A stretch of 39,502 nucleotides of DNA from a virus, in the IMG/VR virus record IMGVR_UViG_3300035180_000996, positions 1 through 39,502 of that record; one strand, given 5' to 3'. The position numbers were made by a program, and so were the translations under genes. Below, in pieces: positions 23,645 to 31,213 of this stretch (the stretch's first letter is position 1; every line of letters starts with the position of its first letter). Under the pieces are notes generated by a model that saw only the letters and a program-made list of their open reading frames with translations, was not told the origin of the DNA and made no database searches.

Positions 23645-23873
23645 TAAGTGCCTTCTCGATTGTGAGGCGTGCCTCGGCGAGTCCGGCCCTGACCCCTTGG
23701 AGATAAGCGAGCTTTCTTGAAGTTTCCTGCTCAGCTATTCCTTTGGCATGTGCGAGGCTGTAAAGTGATATAAGAACGTCCATTGGATTCTCTCCAGCGT
23801 CCAATCTCTCAAGCGCCTCCAGTTCAAGCTGCTCCTCTGTGGCCTTCAGGCTCTCCAGTGTTACTTCTACCAT
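23631..23873 (-). CDS. First gene of the early operon, 80 aa, unknown
   Basis: ATG 23873 has AGAGGGG seven bases upstream, a better start than the in-frame ATG at 23903. The product is a helical acidic protein (ATEEQLELEALERLDAG, ARLTIEKALNDND). Being first behind the early promoter it is likely made immediately on infection. No family is recognised. Confidence 0.65.
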   Translation of the reverse strand: MVEVTLESLKATEEQLELEALERLDAGENPMDVLISLYSLAHAKGIAEQETSRKLAYLQGVRAGLAEARLTIEKALNDND

Positions 23874-23913
23874 CTCAAACCCCTCTTTGTTAGATACGCC
23901 CAACTGCGGCTCG

Positions 23914-23948
23914 TGATGTTATAGTACCATAATGGGATCGCATTGCAA
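23914..23948 (-). promoter_or_regulatory. Early sigma70-type promoter
   Basis: On the minus strand TTGCAA (23948-23943) and TACTAT (23926-23921) are separated by 16 bases, with a likely start near 23914 and the first early gene's ribosome site about 30 bases further. This would drive the whole early operon with host RNA polymerase, consistent with the lack of a phage polymerase. Confidence 0.55.
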
Positions 23949-23974
23949 TAGTGAAACATGAAAGAATAGTGAAA
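23947..23974. promoter_or_regulatory. Tandem 10-bp repeats at the early promoter
   Basis: AATAGTGAAA occurs at 23947-23956 and 23965-23974, an 18-bp period. The first copy touches the -35 element of the early promoter. They are likely binding sites for a regulator, phage or host. No regulator gene is identified. Confidence 0.5.
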
Positions 23975-24240
23975 ATCATGGCATCGTAAACAAATGACGG
24001 CCTTCATCGTCAATGCTCATGCTGTTCCCGCGTCATTGTGGCAGTATGGTGAGGACATTGTGCGCCCCAAATCAAAATTCATGAAAGGCGGTCCAAAAAC
24101 GATTGGTTTTTCGGTGGCTATCTGACCCCTTGGCGGTCTCTTTCTCTCCTTCCTATATACCCTTGGTATCTCCTTGCTTGTCTCGGTAATCTCTTACCTG
24201 CGTGTGCGTGTGCGTATATGTGAGTTGCCCCGACAAAAAC
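23975..24240. other. Non-coding part of the divergent control region
   Basis: This stretch has no convincing gene on either strand. It contains a pyrimidine-rich segment (24121-24190) and a short GTGTGC repeat near 24200-24215. It probably belongs to the regulatory or packaging region between the divergent operons. Confidence 0.5.
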
Positions 24241-24420
24241 ATGGTCGGTCCGTTCCCGCCGCCGGCACACGTCGCCGCCTCATCGCCTGGGTGCGTGTCG
24301 CCCGCCTGCGCTCGCGCCCGTTCGCCCGCTCGACGTGTCCGCCGGCGAAATGTGCCCCCCAGCCACAAGGAAACGGCGCACGGCGGCGCATGTTTATATC
24401 CCTCTGCGACTGGCGTTCGG
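24241..24420. repeat. GC-rich segment with long inverted repeat
   Basis: About 24250-24400 is far richer in G+C than the rest of the genome and consists of many CGCC/GCG words. CGCCGGCACACGTCG (24260-24274) pairs with CGACGTGTCCGCCGGCG (24331-24347), a 15-bp stem with a 2-base bulge around a 56-base loop. The open frames crossing it on both strands are low-complexity Arg/Pro/Ala strings and are not real genes. Next to the terminase gene this may be a pac or origin site, or a structured RNA. Confidence 0.6.
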
Positions 24421-24455
24421 GAATTTCGGTGGGGGCGTGACCGCCAGCTCGTTCT

Positions 24456-24478
24456 TATAAAATGTAGCGTTTACGCTA
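24456..24478 (+). promoter_or_regulatory. Late operon -10 element with operator-like dyad
   Basis: TATAAA at 24456-24461 lies just before the late operon, with no good -35 at normal spacing, suggesting an activator-dependent promoter. Immediately after it TAGCG-TTTA-CGCTA (24465-24478) is a perfect dyad, placed about where a repressor would bind or where the 5' end of the mRNA would form a hairpin. Confidence 0.45.
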
Positions 24479-24498
24479 GAAGGGGTGACGAATAGAAC

Positions 24499-25062
24499 AT
24501 GGAAAAAGATAAGAAAGAACGGCCCAACGCTCAATTTTGGAAAAAAAATAAAGAGAGCGAAGAGAAAAAGATACGGGATAAGATCGAGCATCTCAAGGGT
24601 TATTCCTGGGCCGATCACGAGGGAGCGAAAATGGCATACCTTTTACTGGGGAGAGAACGTACCCTGGAAAAGATAGCCACCTACTCTGGAATTCCGCTCT
24701 CGGTTCTGACGAAGTGGAGCAAGAAAGAGGGGTGGGTCGACTGGGTAAGGGCGCAAGAAGAGGTCCAGAATAAGTTGGCCCTGCGGGGAATTTACGATGC
24801 TGGCGTCCTGTTCATGAGCGAAAAAGCGAAGGCAGTTCTTGGACAGTTGATAGACCGAGGCTCGATTTTGCTCGCAAAAGATATGGTAGAGTTGAAGGGA
24901 AACGATATTACGATGAGTGCGAAGATGCTTCTGGAATTGGCGGGGGCCATGAAGGGTGACCAGAAGGAAAAGGGTCCCGACTGGCCAGAAGACCTCAATC
25001 ATGAAACAGAGATTCACAAACAGGACGAAATAATTTTGGAAGACGATGCCACTACTTCTTGA
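24499..25062 (+). CDS. terS: Terminase small subunit, 187 aa
   Basis: The protein starts at ATG 24499 with AAGGGG 10-11 bases upstream. A basic N-terminus is followed by a helix-turn-helix (TLEKIATYSGIPLSVLTKWSKKEGW, about residues 53-77). Helical oligomerisation segments and an acidic C-terminus overlapping terL by 17 bases follow. This is the normal arrangement of small terminases, which bind the packaging site and regulate the large subunit. The identification rests on the HTH plus position. Confidence 0.8.
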   Translation: MEKDKKERPNAQFWKKNKESEEKKIRDKIEHLKGYSWADHEGAKMAYLLLGRERTLEKIATYSGIPLSVLTKWSKKEGWVDWVRAQEEVQNKLALRGIYDAGVLFMSEKAKAVLGQLIDRGSILLAKDMVELKGNDITMSAKMLLELAGAMKGDQKEKGPDWPEDLNHETEIHKQDEIILEDDATTS

Positions 25063-26389
25063 TGCAAAAACGAAGAAGCCTGTCTTATGGCAGGTGCAGG
25101 AAGATGGGCATATCCTCGAAGAGCCGAATAAGTACCAGAGATTAATTCTGGACGATGATGCAACAACGTATCTCTGGTTCATCGGGGGTTCAGGAACTGG
25201 AAAGAGTTCCCTGATGCCGATAAAATTGTTCCGCTGGATTCGGAAGAAACATGGCGGGCGCTATCTCGTGGTCGAGCCGATTAATAAGATGGTGGACCAG
25301 ATAGCCCGCCCATATGTGCAAGAGTATTTCAACCACACCCCACTCAAGGGAGAATGGATTGAAAAAACCCGCTGCTATAAGGGACCAGGTTACGAGATTT
25401 TCTTCGGGAGTGCCGACAAACCTGACATGCTAGAAGGCGGTCAGTATGACGGCATCATCTGTGACGAGGTTGCAGAATACCGACGGAGAGTCTGGACGGT
25501 CTTGCGGGGGCGTGTTCTGCTCAAGGAGGGCCAATTCCTGGGCATCTCTACCCCTTATCCAGGGAAAACGCAGGCATGGATTCAGGACGAGCCGTACGAA
25601 CAGTGGAAGATGGGGAATCCCAAGTACCGCTTCGTACAGTGTCTATCCACCGCTAATCCGGCGTTCCCGCAAGAAGAGTTTGACAGATTGAAAAAAGAAC
25701 TTCCGCCCGCGGAATTTGCGATGCGATACTGCGGCGAGTTTACTGCGGCAATCGGACTCATCTATGACCTGAAACTTGAGAACCGAGAACAGTACCAAGA
25801 GCCGCCAGAAAACGCAGATGTTTGGTGTGGAATGGACTTTGGCTTCGGACACCCAACGACGCTGGTGTACATGTACGAAAAAGACCACGTCATTCACATG
25901 TTCCGAGAGTATTCCGCCCACGCCATAGACTACGAAACGCATGCAGTAAACAACGCACCATTCATCATGAAGTACAATGTTCGTAGGATTTACTATGACC
26001 CCAGCAACCCGCAGGGGGCCTACGAGATGAAGAAGGAGTTCCGCAAGTTGGGACTCGAAGTACAATTCATCGCGGCCATGAATGACGTGAACATTGGAAT
26101 AACTGAGGTGAACAGGATCATAAATAACCGCGAGTTTATGATTTCGGAAAATTGCGTCGAAACAAAAGAGCAGTTTCGCAACTACGTTTGGAAGGGAGAG
26201 AAGCCGTTGAAAGAAGACGACGATCTTCTGGACGCCCTGCGTTACGCAGTTATGGGAAGAAAGTCCTATAACAACGCGATGCTCAAAAAGATGTACGCTC
26301 CAAAAGAAAAAATCCTGACCGAAGGCGAAAAAAGATTCAACCGTATTTTTCACCCAAAGAAAGGGAGCGATTGGTTGACAAGGATATAG
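25046..26389 (+). CDS. terL: Terminase large subunit, 447 aa
   Basis: The ATPase half has Walker A GGSGTGKSS (47-55) and Walker B IICDE (137-141), followed by the LGISTP coupling motif (165-170). The nuclease half has MDFG with Asp264, the YYDPS segment and DDDLLDALRYA as the last metal-binding acid. Length fits phage terminases (400-550). It pumps DNA through the portal and cuts concatemers. It ends three bases before the first tRNA. Confidence 0.95.
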   Translation: MPLLLDAKTKKPVLWQVQEDGHILEEPNKYQRLILDDDATTYLWFIGGSGTGKSSLMPIKLFRWIRKKHGGRYLVVEPINKMVDQIARPYVQEYFNHTPLKGEWIEKTRCYKGPGYEIFFGSADKPDMLEGGQYDGIICDEVAEYRRRVWTVLRGRVLLKEGQFLGISTPYPGKTQAWIQDEPYEQWKMGNPKYRFVQCLSTANPAFPQEEFDRLKKELPPAEFAMRYCGEFTAAIGLIYDLKLENREQYQEPPENADVWCGMDFGFGHPTTLVYMYEKDHVIHMFREYSAHAIDYETHAVNNAPFIMKYNVRRIYYDPSNPQGAYEMKKEFRKLGLEVQFIAAMNDVNIGITEVNRIINNREFMISENCVETKEQFRNYVWKGEKPLKEDDDLLDALRYAVMGRKSYNNAMLKKMYAPKEKILTEGEKRFNRIFHPKKGSDWLTRI

Positions 26390-26392
26390 CAT

Positions 26393-26466
26393 TACGCTGT
26401 CGTCCAACGGTAGGACATGGGGCTCTGAACCCCAGAATTCACGTTCGAGTCGTGGCGGCGTAGCCA
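26393..26466 (+). tRNA. tRNA-Gln (CTG)
   Basis: This is a full cloverleaf. The acceptor is TACGCTG/CGGCGTA with one GT pair, the D arm GTCC/GGAC, the anticodon arm TGGGG-CTCTGAA-CCCCA with anticodon CTG (reads CAG), and the T arm has loop TTCGAGT. Discriminator G and CCA are encoded. It starts three bases after terL. Confidence 0.93.
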
Positions 26467-26468
26467 GA

Positions 26469-26542
26469 CCCCCCGTAGTCTAATGGTGGGACAGTGGACT
26501 TTGAATCCGCGTATCTACGTCCGAATCGTGGCGGGGGAGCCA
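26469..26542 (+). tRNA. tRNA-Gln (TTG)
   Basis: This is the second cloverleaf, two bases after the first. The acceptor is CCCCCCG/CGGGGGA with a C-A mismatch at the end. The anticodon arm is GTGGA-CTTTGAA-TCCGC with anticodon TTG (reads CAA and CAG), the T loop is TCCGAAT, and CCA is encoded. Together the two genes cover both Gln codons. Their layouts are alike, suggesting duplication followed by divergence. Confidence 0.9.
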
Positions 26543-26600
26543 GTGTACACTCGATACACATGAATTGTGAACGTGTACATAAAGTGAAGATTTTTGTACA
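26543..26600 (+). promoter_or_regulatory. TGTACA repeats and stem-loop after the tRNAs
   Basis: TGTACA occurs at 26544-26549, 26574-26579 and 26595-26600. The first two are part of an inverted repeat, TGTACAC/GTGTACA, with CACA/TGTG inside, so a stem-loop follows the tRNA genes. It may be a tRNA-processing or termination structure, or a set of operators before the portal genes. Confidence 0.45.
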
Positions 26601-26614
26601 GTTGGAGATGATTT

Positions 26615-26800
26615 ATGGCGGATAAATGGATTCAAGGGGCGATTAAACACCCTGGGGCATTTTCCAAAAAGGCAAAAGAGGCCGGAAAAACGGTTAGCGA
26701 ATACGAAAATGAGGTATTGAAAAAGGGAAGTAAGGCGCCAAAACTTACTCGTCGACAGGCAATATTGGCAAAAACATTGCAGTCATTCCATAAGCACTAG
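26615..26800 (+). CDS. Small basic conserved phage protein, 61 aa
   Basis: ATG 26615 follows TTGGAGATG. The sequence KWIQGAIKHPGAFSKKAKEAG, then a Lys-rich stretch and RRQAILAKTLQSFHKH, is a layout I recognise from many small phage proteins near the portal or terminase whose role is unknown. It is basic and probably helical, so DNA contact during packaging is conceivable. Confidence 0.7.
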   Translation: MADKWIQGAIKHPGAFSKKAKEAGKTVSEYENEVLKKGSKAPKLTRRQAILAKTLQSFHKH

Positions 26801-26808
26801 GGAGAAAA

Positions 26809-28347
26809 ATGGCTCTTAGTCACAAAATACAGGAAGAGTACGAATCCGCAAAGTCATTCGCACAGGACTATCTTACGAAATGTCGTTTGTGGCGAGACTA
26901 TTACAATGGAGAGCATTGGTCGCACATTGGCGCAGTCGATGAAACCGCGTCTAAGCCAGAAATCAACTATATCAAGCCAAACGTTCAGCAACTTTTGGCA
27001 ATGATGCAGTTGAAGCACCCATCTATTCTTGTAAACCCCACGAAAACGAGTGGGAGGGCTACGGCAGAAATTCTCACCGTGGCGCTTAAGAATATTTACG
27101 AGAACAAGGCGCTTGCGAGAGACGTTCTTATGGCTACAAGCGACATGCTCCTCTACGCACGCGGCTATCAGGGGATTATGTGGAACCCAAATGCCGACAA
27201 CGGAATGGGAAATATCGAGTCATACGTCATCTCTCCGTTTAATATTTATATAGACCCGCTCGCGAAAACGCTTCGTGAGGCCGAATATGCACACGTTACG
27301 AACCTGCGTTCGCCATACTACGTCTATACGAAGTATAAGAGAGAAATGGCGGCAGACGATAAGGATGAATTTACGAATGCAGAGGGAATTCGCGTTATTG
27401 AGTCCTGGTACAATCCAGACGCGACTATTCCCAATGGAAGGCATGTGATATGGGCCTATTCTGACCCATTGCACCCGTTTGTCGACGAGGAAAATCCGTA
27501 TCCATTCAAGACGATTCCGATTGTCGATTATGTCGTCGACCTCTCGACTACTGGCGAACGATACAGTATGGTGAATGACATGTGGGGAGTCCAGAAGTCA
27601 TTTATGAAAACGTTCGGCTATCTTCTGGACAACCTCATGCTCACCCAGAATTGCCAGTGGATTACGACAGATGATGACATGGAAGAGACGCTTTCCAATC
27701 AACCTGGAAAAGTTCACCACGTCGCGATGGTCGGCGGGCTTCAACCCGTCTTGACGCCGCAACTTTCTCCACAGTGGCAGAACACCGTTGTGCAACTCCA
27801 GGGAATGATGCCCGATATTTCTGGCGTTCGTCAGGTAAACTATGGCGCAACAGCAAGCGGAGTTACTGCTGCTTCTGCAATCGTTGCCCTACAAGAAGCG
27901 GGAAAGACGATTAAGGAACTGAAAGAAGATGGAATCGCAGAGGCCGTTTCCAATTGGGCGAAAATGGCAATCCAGTTGATGAAACTGTATACCTCTGACC
28001 ACTGGAAAGAGATTGCTGGTGGAATTCCTCCAAATCCCGACGATATGGATACACCCTATGATGTTTCAATTCTTTATTCAGAGGCGCTTCCTGGGGATAA
28101 GGCTTCGCGTCTTAACATCGCGAAGGTTCTCGTTGATTCTCACATAATTGACCCGCAGGCGTTTGCAACAATTATTGGAGACCCCGTTCTAATGAGTGTA
28201 ATCGAAGATTCGCAAAAGAGAATGGCGGCACAGCAGCAGCAAATGCAACAGCAAATGGCACAGGCCGCACAGAGTAGTGGTGGCGGCGGAAATGCCCCAA
28301 CCGTTGCTGGGGGTGAAAATCCATTGGGGGCCAGGGGGGGGATGTAA
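26809..28347 (+). CDS. Portal protein, 512 aa
   Basis: It follows terL and precedes scaffold and capsid. The N-terminal region (CRLWRDYYNGEHW) and the central NYGATASGVTAASAIVALQEAGKTIKELKEDGIAEAV segment, a Ser/Ala-rich helix near residue 350, are typical of podovirus-type portals. The C-terminus is a Gln-rich helix (AAQQQQMQQQMAQ) ending in Gly-rich sequence. It forms the dodecameric DNA channel at one capsid vertex. The ribosome site is GGGAG. Confidence 0.85.
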   Translation: MALSHKIQEEYESAKSFAQDYLTKCRLWRDYYNGEHWSHIGAVDETASKPEINYIKPNVQQLLAMMQLKHPSILVNPTKTSGRATAEILTVALKNIYENKALARDVLMATSDMLLYARGYQGIMWNPNADNGMGNIESYVISPFNIYIDPLAKTLREAEYAHVTNLRSPYYVYTKYKREMAADDKDEFTNAEGIRVIESWYNPDATIPNGRHVIWAYSDPLHPFVDEENPYPFKTIPIVDYVVDLSTTGERYSMVNDMWGVQKSFMKTFGYLLDNLMLTQNCQWITTDDDMEETLSNQPGKVHHVAMVGGLQPVLTPQLSPQWQNTVVQLQGMMPDISGVRQVNYGATASGVTAASAIVALQEAGKTIKELKEDGIAEAVSNWAKMAIQLMKLYTSDHWKEIAGGIPPNPDDMDTPYDVSILYSEALPGDKASRLNIAKVLVDSHIIDPQAFATIIGDPVLMSVIEDSQKRMAAQQQQMQQQMAQAAQSSGGGGNAPTVAGGENPLGARGGM

Positions 28348-28794
28348 ATGCTCAATGATAACGTGAACATTAGGCAACGAACGGCAGCGTTACTGGCAAG
28401 AAGGAGACTGGCAAGGCCAAATCCTGGAATTCCGCCTCGCCAATATTTGCCTGATTATGGGGATGGGACGCAAGCGGAACCGCTTCCAAACTATCAGGGT
28501 GGAGAGCCGACCCAGGACCTTATGTATAAGCGGGCAGCTCTACAAGATGCTCAAAATCAAGAGACACAGTATGGAATTAAAATGGCAGATCAGTTAAACG
28601 TGGATGCCGCAAAAGGGGCGGCAGAACAGACGTTCGGGAATACCGGCCCGACCACTAATCCGGCGCCAACGAGTCCAACTGGAGATGGTTTGCTTCCCAA
28701 TCCCAATGGAAATAGCGGGATACAGCCAAATCCGAATAGTCTCCAGTCAAAACTGGCAAATCGGGTTAGACTAAAAAGAATGATTGGCATTTAG
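28348..28794 (+). CDS. Hypothetical Pro/Asn/Gln-rich protein, 148 aa
   Basis: The ATG directly abuts the portal stop. A basic start (TAALLARRRLARPNPG) leads to a long low-complexity Pro/Asn/Gly/Gln region and a basic end (LANRVRLKRMIGI). It is probably a disordered head or core component. The LANRVRLK end resembles the start of the next protein (LANRLRGFENK), which may mark a shared docking motif. Confidence 0.65.
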   Translation: MLNDNVNIRQRTAALLARRRLARPNPGIPPRQYLPDYGDGTQAEPLPNYQGGEPTQDLMYKRAALQDAQNQETQYGIKMADQLNVDAAKGAAEQTFGNTGPTTNPAPTSPTGDGLLPNPNGNSGIQPNPNSLQSKLANRVRLKRMIGI

Positions 28795-28802
28795 GAGGAT
28801 AA

Positions 28803-29114
28803 ATGGGGATTAAAGCGAAAGCGCTCGGAAATGTCCTGGCGAACAGATTGAGAGGGTTTGAGAACAAGCAGAATCAGATGGAAAATCCGTCCAATATGCA
28901 GGATCCGTCAACAGACACGACAACTCAGGATGACACGGGGACGGATACAAGTGCGACAAGTTTTGAAGTTCCCTCCGAAACTCTCAAGGGAGTTGAGGTT
29001 GGAGACGTACTCACTGTTGAAGCAGATGATGGGACGAATGTGACGCTGACGAAACAACCAGAAACACCAGATACGTCAGCAACGTCAACCCCACCCGCAC
29101 CGCCAATCCAGTAA
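28803..29114 (+). CDS. Hypothetical Thr/Asp-rich protein, 103 aa
   Basis: ATG 28803 follows AGGAGG. A basic N-terminus (KALGNVLANRLRG) precedes a Thr/Asp-rich disordered stretch, a small beta module (LKGVEVGDVLTVEADDGTNV) and a Pro/Thr tail. No family is recognised. The position before the scaffold gene suggests a head component. Confidence 0.65.
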   Translation: MGIKAKALGNVLANRLRGFENKQNQMENPSNMQDPSTDTTTQDDTGTDTSATSFEVPSETLKGVEVGDVLTVEADDGTNVTLTKQPETPDTSATSTPPAPPIQ

Positions 29115-29129
29115 AACAAAGGAGACAGA

Positions 29130-29966
29130 ATGGACGAAAAAACTGGCAACGTTGCACCACCCGTTGATCCGGAATCGTTCTTTACGGACGAGACTCCAGA
29201 ATCTACGGCACAACAGCCGCAACCGACTACCGAAAACAACAACGCCGCACCCCAAGCTGGAGAGGTTTGGGACGGAAAGAAATGGTCGTTTAAGGCAGCG
29301 GGTAAAATTGTCGAACCCAAGTCGAGAGACGAACTCATGCGTCTCGCCTCTCTCGGAGTAAACTATGACGAGAAGGCTCGTAAACTTAATCAGCAGAAGG
29401 CGGAACTTCTGGCGCTGAAAAAGGAATTGGAGTCCGCTAAAGAAGCGAAGGCTGACCTCGGTTCCAATCAGGAAGAGTCCGACATCTCTTCTCTTTTTTC
29501 AGACCCAACCGCGGAACTCAATAAGAAGATTGCCGCCATGGAAGAGCGCCTTAAGATTGCTGATTCGTATGTACAAAAACAGGAAATATCTGCAATGGAC
29601 GCGGCTCTTTCAGAGGGAATGGCTGCCCTTACAAAAGAGGCCGGACTTACAGACGAAGAGACTGATGAACTATTGTTAGAATTGCAGGAACGTATTGACA
29701 CTATTCCAGATTCTGCAATAGATACTCCCGACAACATTAAGAGAGTTCTTCGAAATCTTTACTTTGAATTGCACCCAGATGCGATTGATGAAATTGCGGA
29801 AAGACGTGCGAATGAGAAAGCCGACAAACTTAAAAAAAGCATTAGCGGAAAGATCGTTACAGAAGGGTCAGATGCTAGTGCGCCTACAGGGAAGCCCCAC
29901 CCCACCGACTTCCTAGATGCACAAAACAAACTCTTGGATGCGTGGGATTCGCTCCCGAATAAATAA
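29130..29966 (+). CDS. Capsid scaffolding protein, 278 aa
   Basis: This very acidic, mostly helical protein lies immediately before the major capsid gene, where scaffolds normally lie. The first 60 residues are disordered (Pro/Gln/Asn/Thr). A coiled coil follows at about 88-115 (NQQKAELLALKKELESAKEAK) and another at about 134-165. The C-terminal helix pair with KADKLKKS could bind capsid protein, as basic scaffold ends do. The start follows AAAGGAG. The assignment is from composition and synteny. Confidence 0.78.
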   Translation: MDEKTGNVAPPVDPESFFTDETPESTAQQPQPTTENNNAAPQAGEVWDGKKWSFKAAGKIVEPKSRDELMRLASLGVNYDEKARKLNQQKAELLALKKELESAKEAKADLGSNQEESDISSLFSDPTAELNKKIAAMEERLKIADSYVQKQEISAMDAALSEGMAALTKEAGLTDEETDELLLELQERIDTIPDSAIDTPDNIKRVLRNLYFELHPDAIDEIAERRANEKADKLKKSISGKIVTEGSDASAPTGKPHPTDFLDAQNKLLDAWDSLPNK

Positions 29967-29978
29967 CAGGAGGAAACT

Positions 29979-30917
29979 ATGTCACTTGTAGCACAGCTCG
30001 ATGCCGCGACTATAGCCTACTATTTGCCGCTGGTTAACAACATTTACAAAGACGACCCCCTCATCAAAGCACTCATGAGCAAGAGTCGTAAGGTTGATGG
30101 TGGAACTCCAATCAAGGTCCCGCTCATCAATTCGCAGGCCGTGTCTGGTGGAGCATATACAAAGAACGATACGCTTACCATCACTCACTCTGATTTGATT
30201 ACAGAGAACGATTATAACTGGGCGATGTACTGGAAGGGAAACTCGCTGAACAAGGTTGATGTTATGTTCAACAAGGCAAACAAGACTCAGATCGTCAACT
30301 TGCTGACCACAACCATGCAGTCCATCAAAGATGACATGCAGGATACTCTTGCCACAGACCTTGAGTCGACTGCGGCAATCGATACTAAGCATCTCTTGTC
30401 CATCAACCACTATCTTGATTACGTTAACTTCCCAGTCGTTGGAATTATTGATCGCTCTCTCTCGGAGGGTGCATTCTTCCGTTCCAATCTTACATCTGCT
30501 GCTGGGCCACTCACATATGATATGCTTACCAAGAAGATGAATGATTGCAAGCGATACGGAAAGAAATATCCCGACCTTATCGTAACCACCCAGGCTATCT
30601 GGGAGAAACTTTATTCAATGAACTTCGCTAAGGTTGGCTTTATGAACACTCAGCAGCCCATTAGCGACTCTTCCCCCAAGTTCTGGGGAACTGATATTAT
30701 GTGGAGCGACAAGGTTCCCGCCGGAGAGATTCAGTTCATCAATACCGACCACATGTATCTCGTGGTTCATCCTGATGATAATCTTCAATGGAGTGGCTGG
30801 GTCGACCAAGAGCCGATTCGCAGAGTCAAGACAATTGAGGGCTCGGTTGGTATCACCCTCCAGTTGATTTGCGACTTCCCCATGGCCAATGGAATTCTAC
30901 AGGGAGTGACCGTCTAG
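29979..30917 (+). CDS. Major capsid protein, 312 aa
   Basis: ATG 29979 follows the strong AGGAGG site expected of a highly made protein. The 312-residue sequence has the alternating helix/strand pattern of HK97-fold capsid proteins: a long helix around VNLLTTTMQSIKDDMQDTLATDL, and conserved-looking PDLIVTTQAIWEKLY and FWGTDIMWSDKVPAGEIQFINTDHMYL segments. It follows the scaffold directly. No protease or N-terminal propeptide is evident, so maturation is probably scaffold-dependent as in P22-like phages. Confidence 0.85.
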   Translation: MSLVAQLDAATIAYYLPLVNNIYKDDPLIKALMSKSRKVDGGTPIKVPLINSQAVSGGAYTKNDTLTITHSDLITENDYNWAMYWKGNSLNKVDVMFNKANKTQIVNLLTTTMQSIKDDMQDTLATDLESTAAIDTKHLLSINHYLDYVNFPVVGIIDRSLSEGAFFRSNLTSAAGPLTYDMLTKKMNDCKRYGKKYPDLIVTTQAIWEKLYSMNFAKVGFMNTQQPISDSSPKFWGTDIMWSDKVPAGEIQFINTDHMYLVVHPDDNLQWSGWVDQEPIRRVKTIEGSVGITLQLICDFPMANGILQGVTV

Positions 30918-30928
30918 AAGGGGGTTTA

Positions 30929-31171
30929 ATGAAGGTACGCAATGATTCCGGTAAAGACATTAATCTCTCCCTTATGGGTGAAGAGATTAAATGGGACAAC
31001 GGAGCCGTCATAGAGTTGAGCGAGCGTCAGTGGAATCTAATCATGGGGTCCACCGACCTGGAGCGAGAGTCGGCCAAAACGTATTGGGGAACAATGTTCC
31101 CTGATCGTTTGCCGCAGTTGGTTCCTCTCCGTGGCAGAAGCGCGTCCGCCCCAGAAACAAAAGAGGAGTAA
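30929..31171 (+). CDS. Small head protein, 80 aa
   Basis: The start is ATG 30929 (MKVRNDSGKDINLS) behind GAAGGGGG, 11 bases after the capsid gene; an ATG at 30869 inside the capsid gene is in frame but has no ribosome site. The beta-rich start and charged tail suit a head-completion or decoration protein. The identification is by position only. Confidence 0.65.
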   Translation: MKVRNDSGKDINLSLMGEEIKWDNGAVIELSERQWNLIMGSTDLERESAKTYWGTMFPDRLPQLVPLRGRSASAPETKEE

Positions 31172-31175
31172 TACG

Positions 31176-31196
31176 GGCGGGGCTAAAAACCCCGCC
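31176..31196 (+). terminator. Stem-loop after the capsid module
   Basis: GGCGGGG (31176-31182) and CCCCGCC (31190-31196) form a perfect 7-bp GC stem with an A-rich loop, right after the stop of the 80-aa gene. No T-tract follows on the plus strand. It may partly terminate transcription or protect the 3' end of the abundant capsid mRNA. Confidence 0.5.
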
Positions 31197-31213
31197 TACA
31201 ATGGAGACTGACG

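Noticed and set aside
24153-24495. Open frames on both strands through the GC-rich island
   Set aside because: They are Arg/Pro/Ala/Ser low-complexity strings without ribosome sites and overlap each other. They arise from lack of stop codons in GC-rich DNA.
10329-24498. Lysogeny module
   Set aside because: No integrase, excisionase, Cro/CI-type repressor, partition gene or attachment site is visible.
26393-26542. Suppressor tRNAs or an alternative genetic code
   Set aside because: The anticodons are CTG and TTG, reading Gln codons. Genes end normally at TAA, TAG and TGA, and no in-frame stops need to be read through.
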